Assembly: GCA_020199905.1 (NCBI GenBank)
Contig: JAIVJS010000005.1
Coordinates: 18,466 to 82,465, forward strand
From: Acidobacteriota bacterium
Lineage (GTDB): Bacteria; Acidobacteriota; Thermoanaerobaculia; UBA5066; Gp7-AA6
Direction of reading: 5' to 3'
Length of the DNA stretch: 64,000 nt
The notes under the pieces: generated by a model
What the model was told of the DNA's origin: nothing
The model's database searches: none
The model's input: the letters and a program-made list of their open reading frames with translations, nothing else
In this document: positions 9,172 to 17,350 of the stretch, piece after piece
Layout of the letters: each line of letters begins with the position of its first letter
Numbering within the stretch: the first letter of the stretch is position 1
Made by a program: the position numbers and the translations under genes

Positions 9172-9282
9172 GCGAGAGGAGTCTCCCGACCGAAGGGAGG
9201 GAGGAGCCTCTCGCCGCGGGAGCGGAGGCCCGCGGAGGGAGCCGGCGAGCGGTCGAGCCCCACCGCGCGAGCCGCTCGCCGG
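9172..9282. other. structured intergenic region between divergent yebC and kinase gene
   Basis: The 311-bp gap 9054-9364 has no convincing gene. It holds an 11-bp perfect inverted repeat (CCGGCGAGCGG at 9242-9252, CCGCTCGCCGG at 9272-9282) and an 8-bp one (GCGAGAGG at 9172-9179, CCTCTCGC at 9207-9214). A TATCAT-like box near 9329 could be the kinase -10. Role (operators, hairpins in the kinase leader) unknown. Confidence 0.5.
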
Positions 9283-9364
9283 TGGCGAAGCCAGCTCCCG
9301 CAGCGGGCGTCCGCGACGTGTGCCTGCTATCATTCGAGGGACTCTCCAGAAAAATCACCACCGG

Positions 9365-12205
9365 ATGGCAAAAAAGGTCCTCCTGATCGACTACGAGCCG
9401 CGCTCGGTGGAGCGCGTGCGGACTCTTCTTCCTTCTCCGGAATACGCCGTCAGCGTGGCCAAAGACGGGGAAGAAGGGCTCACCCTCGCGGGGGCGTCAT
9501 CATTCGACCTGATCGTCCTGGGGGGGATGCTTCCCCGCCTTCCGAGCGCCGAGGTCATCCGGGAGATCCGCCGAAAGGGGGGAGCGACGGCCCCCCCGAT
9601 TCTCCTCGTCGTCTCCGGGTATCACGGCTCGAACCCCAAGGCCGACGCCCAGCGTGTCGGGGCCTTCGACATCGTCGTGCGGCCCTACACCGACGAAGAT
9701 TTTCTCGGCGCCGTCCGGTCCGCGCTCGACTCCGGAGAGGCGGGAGCGCGGACGATGCGGATACCCGTTTCCGACATCGCCGCCGCGCAGCCCGCTCTGA
9801 CCTCCGACGACATCTTTTCGGACGTTCTCGAGGACGTCGCGAGCGAGCGATCGTTCTCCGAGGTGACTCCGCCGCGAGCGGTGATGCCTCCGATGACGGC
9901 CGAGGAGCAGATCGAGAAGCGCCTCCGCGAGACCCTTTCCGGAATGGTCGACCGGGCCTCGACGCGGCGTCCCATCGCGCCGCCTCCGCCCCCACCTCCG
10001 CTGGCGTTTTCGGGCGGAGCGGCTCCTGCGGTTCCCCGGTTCTCGACCGACGCGGACATCGACCGGATGATCTCGGACACGCTCTCCGGATTGAAGACGC
10101 CGCCCGCCCGGCCGAGGCCCTCGCCGGATGCGGCCCCCGAGTTCGGCATCCAGGTGGAGACTCCGCCCCCGGCTTTCGCGCCTCCCGTGTTACGCGCTTC
10201 ACCGCCCCCGTCTCCGGCGGCCCCGCCCTCCGCCCCCCCTCGGTCCTCCCAGCCTCATCCCGTGAGCTCGTCCGGCCCGGACCAGTTCGGGCGGTACGAG
10301 TTGCTGGAGAAGATCGCCTCGGGCGGAATGGCGGAGCTGTCCAAGGCGCGGCGGTCCGGCGTCGAAGGGTTCCAGAAGATCGTCGCCATCAAGAAGATCC
10401 TTCCCCACCTCGCCGACAACGACGAATTCATCACGATGTTCGCCGACGAGGCGAAGCTCGCGGCCCAGCTCAACCATCCGAACATCGTTCACATCTTCGA
10501 CCTCGGGAAGATCGAGGCCGGCGGCTACTTCATCGCGATGGAGTTCGTGGACGGAAGAGATCTCCGCTCCCTCCTCCAGTCGGCGCGCGACTTCGGGACC
10601 CCGCTCCCGGTGCCTCTCGCGGTCTACATCGCCTCGAAGATCGCGGCGGCGCTCGACTACGCGCACAGGAGGCGGGACGGCGAAGGACGCGAGTTGAACG
10701 TCGTCCACCGCGACGTCTCTCCTCCCAACATCCTCATCTCCTACGAGGGCGACATCAAGCTGTGCGATTTCGGAATCGCGAAGGCCGCGTCCAAGGCCTC
10801 GCAGACGCAGTCCGGGGCCCTCAAGGGGAAGGTCCAGTACATGTCTCCGGAGCAGGCGTGGGGACGGCCGATCGACCGCCGCAGCGACATCTTTTCGCTC
10901 GGCTGCGTGCTCTTCGAAATGCTGGCGGAACAGAAGCTCTTCCGCGGCGATACGGACCTGTCGGTGCTCGAGAAGGTCCGGGCGGCTCAGGTCGTCGCGC
11001 CCTCGACGTTGAACCCCGAGGTCCCGAAGGCGCTGGACGCCATCGTCCTGAAAGCGCTCGCCCGCGAGCCGGAGGAGCGATACGGGATCGCGTCCGACAT
11101 GCTCCGCGACCTCGAAGGCGTCCTGTACTCGTACACGCCCGCGCCGGGCAGCGCGGATCTCGCCATCTATCTGCACCGGCTGCAGGCGGAGGAGAGCGCG
11201 CGGCAGGAGTCGCTCGATCGCGAGGCGTCGCGAGGCGCCCCGCCGGAGCCGGAACGAAAGAGAAAGTCGAAGGGCGCTCCCGTGGTCCGGCGGACCGGCT
11301 CGACCCCGAAGCTGGTCGTTCCGCCGCATACTCTCGAGGCGGAAGCCGGGGCCTCCGTCCCCTCGGAGAAAAAGGAACCGAGGAACTCGGGAGTGTTCGG
11401 CTCCTTCTCCCCGAAGAAGCTCGAGTCGGAGCGCAAGAGCCGCGTCCCGCTCTACGCGATGATCGTCATCGCCGCCCTGCTCCTCGCGGGACTCGCCGTC
11501 TGGCTGACGCGCCGCCCGTCGGCGGCGGCTCCCGTCGCGATCATGCCCACGGCCGTTCCGGCGGCCGCCCCGACCGCGGCGCCGCTTCCAGCGGCCGTCA
11601 CTCCCGCGTCGGGCGTCGATCCGAAGGCGATCGAAGAGGAAGTGCAGCGCCAGCTCGCCGCCCGCCGCAAGGAGCTGCAGAAGACCCTCGCGTCTCAAAA
11701 ACCGGCGAAGGAAACGGCGCCCGCGGCGCCCGTCCCCGCGCCGAAAAAGGTCGAGGAAGCTCCCGCCGCCGCTCCTCGCGTCACGGTTCACGAGCCGGCG
11801 CCCGAGCCCGCCCGGCAGCAGGAGCCCGCCCCGCGCGAGAGCCCGCCGGAGCCGACCGCCGTTCCGCCGCCGCCCGCGCGCGCCGAGGCGAAAGAGGAGA
11901 TCTCGCGAGGAGACCTCGTGGGACCGGGCGCCGGCGTCGTCGAGCCCAGCCTGCTGTCGACCCCCCGGGTCACCTATCCGGCGATTGCGCGGCAGCAGCG
12001 TCTGAACGGCAAAGTCGTCGTGCTCGTTCTGGTGACGGAAGATGGGCAGGTCTCCGAGGCTCGGCTTCAGCAGGGCCTCCCGTCGCGGAGCGGAGTCAAC
12101 GAAGCCGTGGTCGACGCAGTGCGTGCCGCGAAGTTCAGAGCGGCGACCAAGAACGGGGTCGCGGTCAAGATGTGGCGGACGGTGGTGGTCGACGTCAGGC
12201 CGTAA
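9365..12205 (+). CDS. Pseudo-receiver / Ser-Thr protein kinase / TonB-C fusion
   Basis: 946 aa from ATG 9365 (MAKKVLLIDYEP). Residues 1-120 fold like a response-regulator receiver, but the phosphoacceptor position in FDLIVLGGMLP is Gly and the late Lys is Arg (VVRPYT), so it cannot be phosphorylated classically. After a Pro-rich linker, a Hanks-type kinase (~308-575) has the Gly loop KIASGGMAE, AIKK lysine, HRDVSPPN catalytic loop (~447), DFG and MSPEQ. A juxtamembrane Lys/Arg region leads to one membrane helix (~694-712), a Pro/Ala/Glu-rich periplasmic spacer, and a TonB-C-like domain (~860-946: PRVTYPAIARQQRLNGKVVV). It probably links cytoplasmic phosphorylation to periplasm or outer membrane; the direction of signalling is unknown. 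Confidence 0.85.
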   Translation: MAKKVLLIDYEPRSVERVRTLLPSPEYAVSVAKDGEEGLTLAGASSFDLIVLGGMLPRLPSAEVIREIRRKGGATAPPILLVVSGYHGSNPKADAQRVGAFDIVVRPYTDEDFLGAVRSALDSGEAGARTMRIPVSDIAAAQPALTSDDIFSDVLEDVASERSFSEVTPPRAVMPPMTAEEQIEKRLRETLSGMVDRASTRRPIAPPPPPPPLAFSGGAAPAVPRFSTDADIDRMISDTLSGLKTPPARPRPSPDAAPEFGIQVETPPPAFAPPVLRASPPPSPAAPPSAPPRSSQPHPVSSSGPDQFGRYELLEKIASGGMAELSKARRSGVEGFQKIVAIKKILPHLADNDEFITMFADEAKLAAQLNHPNIVHIFDLGKIEAGGYFIAMEFVDGRDLRSLLQSARDFGTPLPVPLAVYIASKIAAALDYAHRRRDGEGRELNVVHRDVSPPNILISYEGDIKLCDFGIAKAASKASQTQSGALKGKVQYMSPEQAWGRPIDRRSDIFSLGCVLFEMLAEQKLFRGDTDLSVLEKVRAAQVVAPSTLNPEVPKALDAIVLKALAREPEERYGIASDMLRDLEGVLYSYTPAPGSADLAIYLHRLQAEESARQESLDREASRGAPPEPERKRKSKGAPVVRRTGSTPKLVVPPHTLEAEAGASVPSEKKEPRNSGVFGSFSPKKLESERKSRVPLYAMIVIAALLLAGLAVWLTRRPSAAAPVAIMPTAVPAAAPTAAPLPAAVTPASGVDPKAIEEEVQRQLAARRKELQKTLASQKPAKETAPAAPVPAPKKVEEAPAAAPRVTVHEPAPEPARQQEPAPRESPPEPTAVPPPPARAEAKEEISRGDLVGPGAGVVEPSLLSTPRVTYPAIARQQRLNGKVVVLVLVTEDGQVSEARLQQGLPSRSGVNEAVVDAVRAAKFRAATKNGVAVKMWRTVVVDVRP

Positions 12206-12297
12206 CCGGACGCAGGACGCCGAGGTATTTTGAAGGCGGATGTGTCAAGCTCCGCGAGTACGTTCGAGGCGGAGTGATTTGAGGAGGTCAACGGAGC

Positions 12298-12522
12298 ATG
12301 AGCCTTTCTCCGGATCAGAAGAAGTTCTACGAAAACACGCTCTCCGTCACCAAACGGGAGATCAACGACCTGGAAGGCCTCATTCAAGAGGAGCTCGCCA
12401 AGGTCAAGGACCGGCTGGCGGAGCTTCAGAACGCCCAGAAAGCGGCGCGTCAGATGTATGACGCCGCGTGCATGCGCCTCGGCATTCCGAACGATCTCGA
12501 AGAAGCCGAAGCCCAGGGCTGA
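12298..12522 (+). CDS. Small coiled-coil protein
   Basis: 74 aa, MSLSPDQKKFYENTLSVTKR onward, almost entirely helical with a heptad of hydrophobics (IQEELAKVKDRLAELQNAQK), ending acidic. An excellent Shine-Dalgarno (GAGGAGG, 12281-12287) supports the start. Not recognised; it could be a cytoplasmic scaffold or regulator. It lies between the kinase fusion and the importer genes, 28 nt before btuF, and could be cotranscribed with either. A 6-bp inverted repeat (CTCCGC...GCGGAG) lies in its leader. Confidence 0.7.
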   Translation: MSLSPDQKKFYENTLSVTKREINDLEGLIQEELAKVKDRLAELQNAQKAARQMYDAACMRLGIPNDLEEAEAQG

Positions 12523-12550
12523 TCTCTCCCGCGCCCGGGAGGATGCTCGC

Positions 12551-13447
12551 ATGGCTCCTGCGGCCGAAGCGGTCCGCCTCGCCGTGCCCCCGGGGCGTGC
12601 GCTGCTTGTCGCCTTCGCCCTTCTTGGCGCCGCGCACTGCCGGCGAAACGAGACTTCGCCTCCCGTTTCGAGGGTGGCCGCCCATCCGGCGCCGGCGCGG
12701 CGCGTGGTCGCTCTCGCGCCCAACCTCACGGAGATCGTTTTCGCGCTCGGCTCGGGCTCCACCCTCGTCGGCGTCTCCGAGCACTCGGATTTTCCGGAGG
12801 CCACCCGGTCGATCCCCCGCGTCGGCGGCCTCGAGGTCAGCGCGGAACGTGTGGCGTCCCTGACTCCCGACCTGGTGCTCGCCACCGCGGACGGCGGCAA
12901 CCGCAAAGGCGCCGTCTCCGCCCTCGAGGCGTCCGGAGTTCCCGTGCTGGTCGTCCCGGGCGGATCGCTCGACGAAGTCCTCTCCGGAATCTTTCTCGTC
13001 GCCGGCCGGCTCGGTCGCGACGCCGAGGCCGCGCGTCTGACCGACTCCCTGCGGAAGCGGCGCGAGGCCGTCCGGCAGTCGGTCGCGGCGCGTCCCCGTC
13101 CGCGAGCCGTGCTGCTCGTCTGGCCCGATCCACCCTCGGCCGCCGGCGGCGGCACGTTCTTAGACGACGTGCTCACCGAAGCGGGCGCGCAGAACCTGCT
13201 TTCCGACCGGCCAGGCTGGCCCGTCGTCTCGGGGGAATGGCTCGCGACCGCGCCGATCGAGGTGGTCGTGGTTCCCGATTCCCCGGTGAACCGGCCGGTA
13301 TTCGAGCGGTCCTTCGCTTCGGGCGCCCTGTCGCGCGGATCGATCCGGGCCGCGCGGGTCGTGCGCGTGGACGAATCTTCGCTGACCCGTCCCGGGCCGC
13401 GCGTCTTCGACGCTCTGGAGCAGCTCGCGCGGGGCCTCTCGCGTTGA
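12551..13447 (+). CDS. Periplasmic cobalamin/siderophore-binding lipoprotein (BtuF-like)
   Basis: 298 aa from ATG 12551. The N-terminal hydrophobic segment ends in a lipobox-like LLGAAHC, so it is probably a lipoprotein. The helical-backbone metal-receptor fold is indicated by RRVVALAPNLTEIVFALGSG, LVGVSEHSDFPEAT, PRVGGLEVSAERVASLTPDL and the LVLATADGGN segment. Probable ligand is vitamin B12 or a ferric siderophore, delivered to the downstream permease and ATPase. The stop overlaps the btuC start (TTGA), so the three genes form a coupled operon. No cobalamin riboswitch was recognised upstream. The ligand cannot be decided from sequence alone. Confidence 0.8.
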   Translation: MAPAAEAVRLAVPPGRALLVAFALLGAAHCRRNETSPPVSRVAAHPAPARRVVALAPNLTEIVFALGSGSTLVGVSEHSDFPEATRSIPRVGGLEVSAERVASLTPDLVLATADGGNRKGAVSALEASGVPVLVVPGGSLDEVLSGIFLVAGRLGRDAEAARLTDSLRKRREAVRQSVAARPRPRAVLLVWPDPPSAAGGGTFLDDVLTEAGAQNLLSDRPGWPVVSGEWLATAPIEVVVVPDSPVNRPVFERSFASGALSRGSIRAARVVRVDESSLTRPGPRVFDALEQLARGLSR

Positions 13448-14415
13448 GAGCCCGCGGGCCCGCCCTCTGGCTGACCGCGGCGGCGATTCTCGGGGGCTGC
13501 CTCGTGCTCGGCGTGTCCGTTGGCGGCGTCCGGCTGTCGCCTCTCGCGGTCTGGTCGGGCGCGGGACCGGAGGGCGAGACCGCGCGCCTCATCGCCTCGA
13601 TACGGATACCCCGCGTGGCGCTCGCGGCCCTGGTGGGCGCCTGCCTCGCCCTGGCCGGCGCCGCCCTTCAGGCCCTGTTGAAGAATCCGCTCGCCGATCC
13701 GTTTCTTCTCGGCACCTCCGGGGGCGCCGCCACCGGAGCCGCCCTGGCGAGCCTCCTCGGCGTCTCACCCCTCCTCTCGCCCGGGGCGGCGTTCGCCGGC
13801 GCGGTGGTCTCCTCGGTCGGCGTCGCCGCCCTGGCGCGCCGCGGCGGACGGCTCGACCTGCAACGCCTCCTGCTCGGCGGGTTGATCGCGAACGCGTTTT
13901 TTTCCGCGGTCCTTCTCGGTGTCTTTTCTCTCGCCTCCTCCGAGACGGCGAGGACGATGCTCTTCTGGATGATGGGGAGTCTCGCGGACGCGTCGCCGCA
14001 GAAGCCACTCGCGCTCCTGCCCTACGCCGTCGTCGGCGCGGCGGCCCTTCTCGGATCGGCGTCGCGCCTGAATCTCTTTTCCGTGGGAGAGGAGAACGCG
14101 GCGGCGCTCGGCGTCCACACCGAGAGGTCGAAGGCGGTGATCTTCCTGGCGTCATCTCTGCTGACGGGCGCGGCGGTCGCGTTTGCGGGCGTGATCGGGT
14201 TCGTCGGCCTGCTGGTTCCGCACGCCGCTCGCAGCGTCGTGGGAAACGACCAGCGGACTCTGCTGCCTCTCTCCGCGATTTCGGGCGCCGCGCTTCTCGT
14301 CGCCGCCGACGCGGTCTCGCGCGCGGTTGCGGCACCGGCGGAGCTTCCTATCGGCGCGGTCACGGCGGCGATCGGCGCCCCCGTCTTCGTCTACCTGCTT
14401 CTTCGCACCCCGTGA
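13444..14415 (+). CDS. FecCD/BtuC-type ABC permease
   Basis: 323 aa from TTG 13444, overlapping the upstream stop by 4 nt. Multi-spanning permease of the FecCD/BtuC family: RIPRVALAALVGACLALAGA followed by the signature LQALLKNPLADPFLLGTSGG, then LLLGGLIANAFFSAVLL, LFWMMGSLADAS and the C-terminal GVIGFVGLLVPHAARSVVGN block that contacts the ATPase. Length is normal. With the binding protein before it and the ATPase after it, it makes a complete importer for B12 or a siderophore. Confidence 0.88.
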   Translation: MRARGPALWLTAAAILGGCLVLGVSVGGVRLSPLAVWSGAGPEGETARLIASIRIPRVALAALVGACLALAGAALQALLKNPLADPFLLGTSGGAATGAALASLLGVSPLLSPGAAFAGAVVSSVGVAALARRGGRLDLQRLLLGGLIANAFFSAVLLGVFSLASSETARTMLFWMMGSLADASPQKPLALLPYAVVGAAALLGSASRLNLFSVGEENAAALGVHTERSKAVIFLASSLLTGAAVAFAGVIGFVGLLVPHAARSVVGNDQRTLLPLSAISGAALLVAADAVSRAVAAPAELPIGAVTAAIGAPVFVYLLLRTP

Positions 14416-15206
14416 CGGCGCCGCCCCGTATCGAGGCTCGCGCGCTGAAGGCCGCCTACGGCCCGAACCCCGCGTTGTGCGGGCTCGACGCGGTGTTTCA
14501 GTCGGGCGAGATCGTCGCGATCCTGGGGGAGAACGGGTCCGGAAAATCCACGCTTCTCAAGGTCATCGCGCGGATCGTCGCGCCGGACGGCGGCGAACTG
14601 CTCTTCGACGGCCGGCCTCTCGCGGCGATTCCGCGCCGGGACACAGCGCGCCGCGTCGCCTACGTGGCCCAGAGCGCCGACCTGGTCTTTCCAATCCGCA
14701 GCCTCGACCTGGTGCTCCAGGGCCGCGCCCCTCACGGGCGCGGGTTCTCGGCCGACTCCCCGGAGGACCGGTCTCTGGCGCTCGAGGCCATGCGCGCCTG
14801 CGACGTCGCCGGGCTCGCCGACCGCGACGCGTCGGCCCTTTCGGGCGGCGAGCGGCGCCGCGTGTTTCTCGCCCGCGCGCTGGCGCAGGAGGCCGAAGTC
14901 TGGCTTCTCGACGAGCCGACCTCGGGCCTCGATCCGCGCCACCGCATCGACTTCCTGGACGTGCTCGTGCGGGAGCACCGCGCGCGCTCGACGACGGTCC
15001 TGCTCGTCACCCACGAAGTGGATCTGGCGCTGTCGCTGGCAGACCGCGTTCTTCTGCTGCGGGCTGGCCGGGTCCTGGCCTCGGGAACGCCGCAGGAGGC
15101 GCTGACGCCCGGAACTCTGAGAGAGGTCTTCGACGTCGAAGCCCGCGTGGATCGCGACGCGGATGGCCACCGGCGTGTGATGTGGGTGGGGAGGACCGGC
15201 CCCTGA
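14412..15206 (+). CDS. ABC transporter ATP-binding protein (BtuD/FecE type)
   Basis: 264 aa from GTG 14412, overlapping the permease stop (GTGA). Walker [10 protein letters not shown]-loop [10 protein letters not shown], signature [20 protein letters not shown], Walker [13 protein letters not shown]-loop LVTHEVDL. Dimeric ATPase that powers the importer encoded by the two genes before it. The stop is 34 nt before the next start; the downstream accD is a separate function and has lost its own 5' part right at this junction. Confidence 0.9.
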   Translation: MTAPPRIEARALKAAYGPNPALCGLDAVFQSGEIVAILGENGSGKSTLLKVIARIVAPDGGELLFDGRPLAAIPRRDTARRVAYVAQSADLVFPIRSLDLVLQGRAPHGRGFSADSPEDRSLALEAMRACDVAGLADRDASALSGGERRRVFLARALAQEAEVWLLDEPTSGLDPRHRIDFLDVLVREHRARSTTVLLVTHEVDLALSLADRVLLLRAGRVLASGTPQEALTPGTLREVFDVEARVDRDADGHRRVMWVGRTGP

Positions 15207-15223
15207 CGCGCCGTCCGGCGGGG

Positions 15224-15229
15224 TAGGAT
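15224..15229 (+). promoter_or_regulatory. candidate -10 box (TAGGAT) 11 nt before accD
   Basis: TAGGAT lies 11 nt upstream of the accD ATG, the same spacing as TAGAAT before uvrA. No Shine-Dalgarno is present, so a (nearly) leaderless transcript is possible. No clear -35. Confidence 0.35.
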
Positions 15230-15240
15230 CGGCGTTCCCG

Positions 15241-15945
15241 ATGGACCCGCTGAAATTCCGCGACACCAAGCGCTACCGCGACCGGCTGAAGCAGTACCAG
15301 GAGAGCGTCGGCACCTCCGACGCGATCGTGATCGGCTCCGGAACGATGGGCGGGATCCCCGTCATCATCGGCGCGATGGAGTTCTTCTTCCTCGGCGGTT
15401 CTATGGGGTCCGTCGTCGGAGAGAAGGTCACGCGGGCGGCCGAGAGGGCCCTTTCCGAGCGCAAGCCGCTGCTGATCGTCTCGACCTCGGGGGGCGCCCG
15501 GATGCAGGAGGGGATCCTCTCCCTCATGCAGATGGCAAAGATCGCGGGCGCGCTCGCCCGGCTCTCGGACGCCGGGGTTCCCTACGTCTCCATCATGTCC
15601 GATCCGACGACGGGAGGCGTTACGGCCTCCTACGCGATGCTGGGCGACCTGAACGTGGCGGAGCCGAACGCGCTCATCGGTTTCGCCGGACCGCGCGTCA
15701 TCGAGCAGACGATCCGGCAGACGCTGCCCGAGGGATTCCAGCGCTCGGAGTTTCTCCTGGAGCACGGAATGCTCGATTTCCTGGTCGACCGATCCGAGAT
15801 GAAGGAGACCCTCGTGCGGTGCTTGAACCTCATGTGGTCGGGAGAGGCAGCGAGCCGGGAAACGGGAAACGGGAGCCGAGCGACCAACGGGACCGAGACG
15901 GCCGCGGTACTCCGCGGTCAACTCGATCGAGACTCTCAACCCTGA
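15241..15945 (+). CDS. accD: Acetyl-CoA carboxylase carboxyltransferase beta subunit, lacking its zinc ribbon
   Basis: 234 aa versus the usual ~280-300. AccD with AccA transfers the carboxyl group from biotin to acetyl-CoA in fatty acid synthesis. The crotonase-like core is excellent: [77 protein letters not shown]. The protein begins at [11 protein letters not shown], so the ~85-residue N-terminal part with the CPxC...CPxCxxH zinc ribbon is absent, and the bases upstream are btuD coding sequence. The last ~30 residues ([17 protein letters not shown] onward) are encoded by repeat sequence, not family sequence. Either a natural deletion/rearrangement or an assembly join. folC follows, the usual neighbour. 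Confidence 0.85.
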   Translation: MDPLKFRDTKRYRDRLKQYQESVGTSDAIVIGSGTMGGIPVIIGAMEFFFLGGSMGSVVGEKVTRAAERALSERKPLLIVSTSGGARMQEGILSLMQMAKIAGALARLSDAGVPYVSIMSDPTTGGVTASYAMLGDLNVAEPNALIGFAGPRVIEQTIRQTLPEGFQRSEFLLEHGMLDFLVDRSEMKETLVRCLNLMWSGEAASRETGNGSRATNGTETAAVLRGQLDRDSQP

Positions 15946-16003
15946 ACTCTCGACTCTGAACTTCCCTCGCTCGACGCCGAACATCAACGCTCAACCGCCT
16001 CCG
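15856..16003. repeat. heptad array with ~65-bp element copy 4 (minus) between accD and folC
   Basis: GGGAAAC heptads (15856-15870), then the element in minus orientation (15870-15931), then units of ACTCTCA, ACCCTGA, ACTCTCG, ACTCTGA type to just before folC. The first ~90 bp are read as the accD C-terminus, which stops at TGA 15943-15945 inside the array. No gene fits in the remainder. Confidence 0.85.
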
Positions 16004-16006
16004 GCC

Positions 16007-17350
16007 GTGAAGAATCTCAGCCGCCTCGAGTCCCTGGGCCAGCGCGGCATGCGTCTGGGCTTGGAAGCGATCGGCGCGGCGTGCGAACGGCTCGGGAGGC
16101 CCGAGCGGGACTTTCCCTCCGTTCTCATCGGGGGGACCAACGGCAAGGGCTCGACCGCCGCGACTCTCTCGTCGCTCGCCGTGGAGGCCGGCTTGCGGCC
16201 CGGCCTCTACACATCGCCTCATCTCGTGGCAGTCACGGAGCGGATCCGCATCGGCCGCGAGGACGCGCCGCCCGGGGCGCTCGACGAGGCGCTCGGGCGG
16301 GTCTTCGCGGCGGTGGACGCGGCTCCCGCGATCCCGTTCACCTACTTCGAGGCGACGACGGCGGCGGCGTTCCTGCTCTTCGCCGGCGCGGGCGTCGACG
16401 TCGGGATCCTGGAGGTGGGGCTCGGAGGCCGTTTCGACGCCACGAACGTCGCTCCGGCGGGGCTTTCCGTGATCACGTCCATCGCGTTCGATCACATGGC
16501 GGAGCTCGGCGGGACGCTGCCCCTGATCGCCCGGGAGAAGGCCGGGATCTTCCGCACCGGGCGTCCCGCGCTGATCCGCGCGGAGGCGGAGGAGGCGCTC
16601 GCGGCCCTGCGCGACGCGGCGGCCCGCGCCGGGGCCGTTCTCCACGAGGCGCCGTCCGAGCTCGCGGTCGCCGCGCGGTCGGTGTCCTCCCTCGGCACCG
16701 CTTTCGATCTCGAGACGCCGGAGCGGCGAATTTTTCTCCGGACGCCCCTGCCGGGGGAGCACCAGGCCTGGAACGCGGCCCTCGCCGTGCGCGCCGCGGA
16801 GCTCTTCCCCGAGGTCTTCGGACGGCTCCAGGCGGAGGCCGTCGCGCGCGGCGTCGAGAACGTGCGGTGGCCGGGACGGCTGGAGCTCCTGCGGCCGCCG
16901 GAAGGGCGCCCCGTTCTGCTGGACGGCTGCCACAACCCGGAAGGCGCGCGTTCTCTCGCCCGATTTCTGCGGGACTCCGGGCTTTCCGGGCTCTGCCCGC
17001 TCGTCTTCGGAGGCATGGCCGACAAGGATCTCGAAGGGATCGCGCGCGAGCTCTTCCCCGCGGTCTCGGAAGTGGTTCTGGTGCGGGCGGCGCCCCCGCG
17101 TGGAGCGTCGCCCGACGAGCTCCTCGAGCGCGTCGGACACTTCGCTTCTCGCGCGCGGACGGCGCCCGATGTCCTCGCCGGAATCGCCGCGCTTTCCCTC
17201 GATGCGGCGGGACGGCCGCCGCGAGAGTCTCCATCGCCGCCTATAATCGTGGCCGGTTCCCTCTATCTCGTCGGAGAGGCCCGCGCTCACCTCGCCCCGG
17301 CTGAGAGCGGCGGCGCGGACCCGGGGGGTCGGGGAGAAGGACGCTCTTGA
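16007..17350 (+). CDS. folC: Folylpolyglutamate / dihydrofolate synthase
   Basis: 447 aa from GTG 16007. Adds glutamates to folates and may also make dihydrofolate from dihydropteroate. P-loop GGTNGKGSTAATLS, then LYTSPHLVAVTERIRI, the EVGLGGRFDATNV block, and SIAFDHMAELGGTLPLIARE with the metal-binding His. The C-terminal Mur-ligase-like domain contains LDGCHNPEGARSLARFL and VFGGMADKDLEGI. Complete and normal. The start lies directly after the repeat array with no Shine-Dalgarno. The stop overlaps the next start (TTGA). Confidence 0.93.
   Translation: MKNLSRLESLGQRGMRLGLEAIGAACERLGRPERDFPSVLIGGTNGKGSTAATLSSLAVEAGLRPGLYTSPHLVAVTERIRIGREDAPPGALDEALGRVFAAVDAAPAIPFTYFEATTAAAFLLFAGAGVDVGILEVGLGGRFDATNVAPAGLSVITSIAFDHMAELGGTLPLIAREKAGIFRTGRPALIRAEAEEALAALRDAAARAGAVLHEAPSELAVAARSVSSLGTAFDLETPERRIFLRTPLPGEHQAWNAALAVRAAELFPEVFGRLQAEAVARGVENVRWPGRLELLRPPEGRPVLLDGCHNPEGARSLARFLRDSGLSGLCPLVFGGMADKDLEGIARELFPAVSEVVLVRAAPPRGASPDELLERVGHFASRARTAPDVLAGIAALSLDAAGRPPRESPSPPIIVAGSLYLVGEARAHLAPAESGGADPGGRGEGRS

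Noticed and set aside
10199..11791. 530-codon frame antisense to the kinase fusion
   Set aside because: Arg-rich shadow composition, no start signals, and the sense strand carries clear kinase motifs.
12206..12550. Cobalamin riboswitch upstream of the btuF-like gene
   Set aside because: The interval is mostly the small coiled-coil gene and no B12-box-like structure was recognised.
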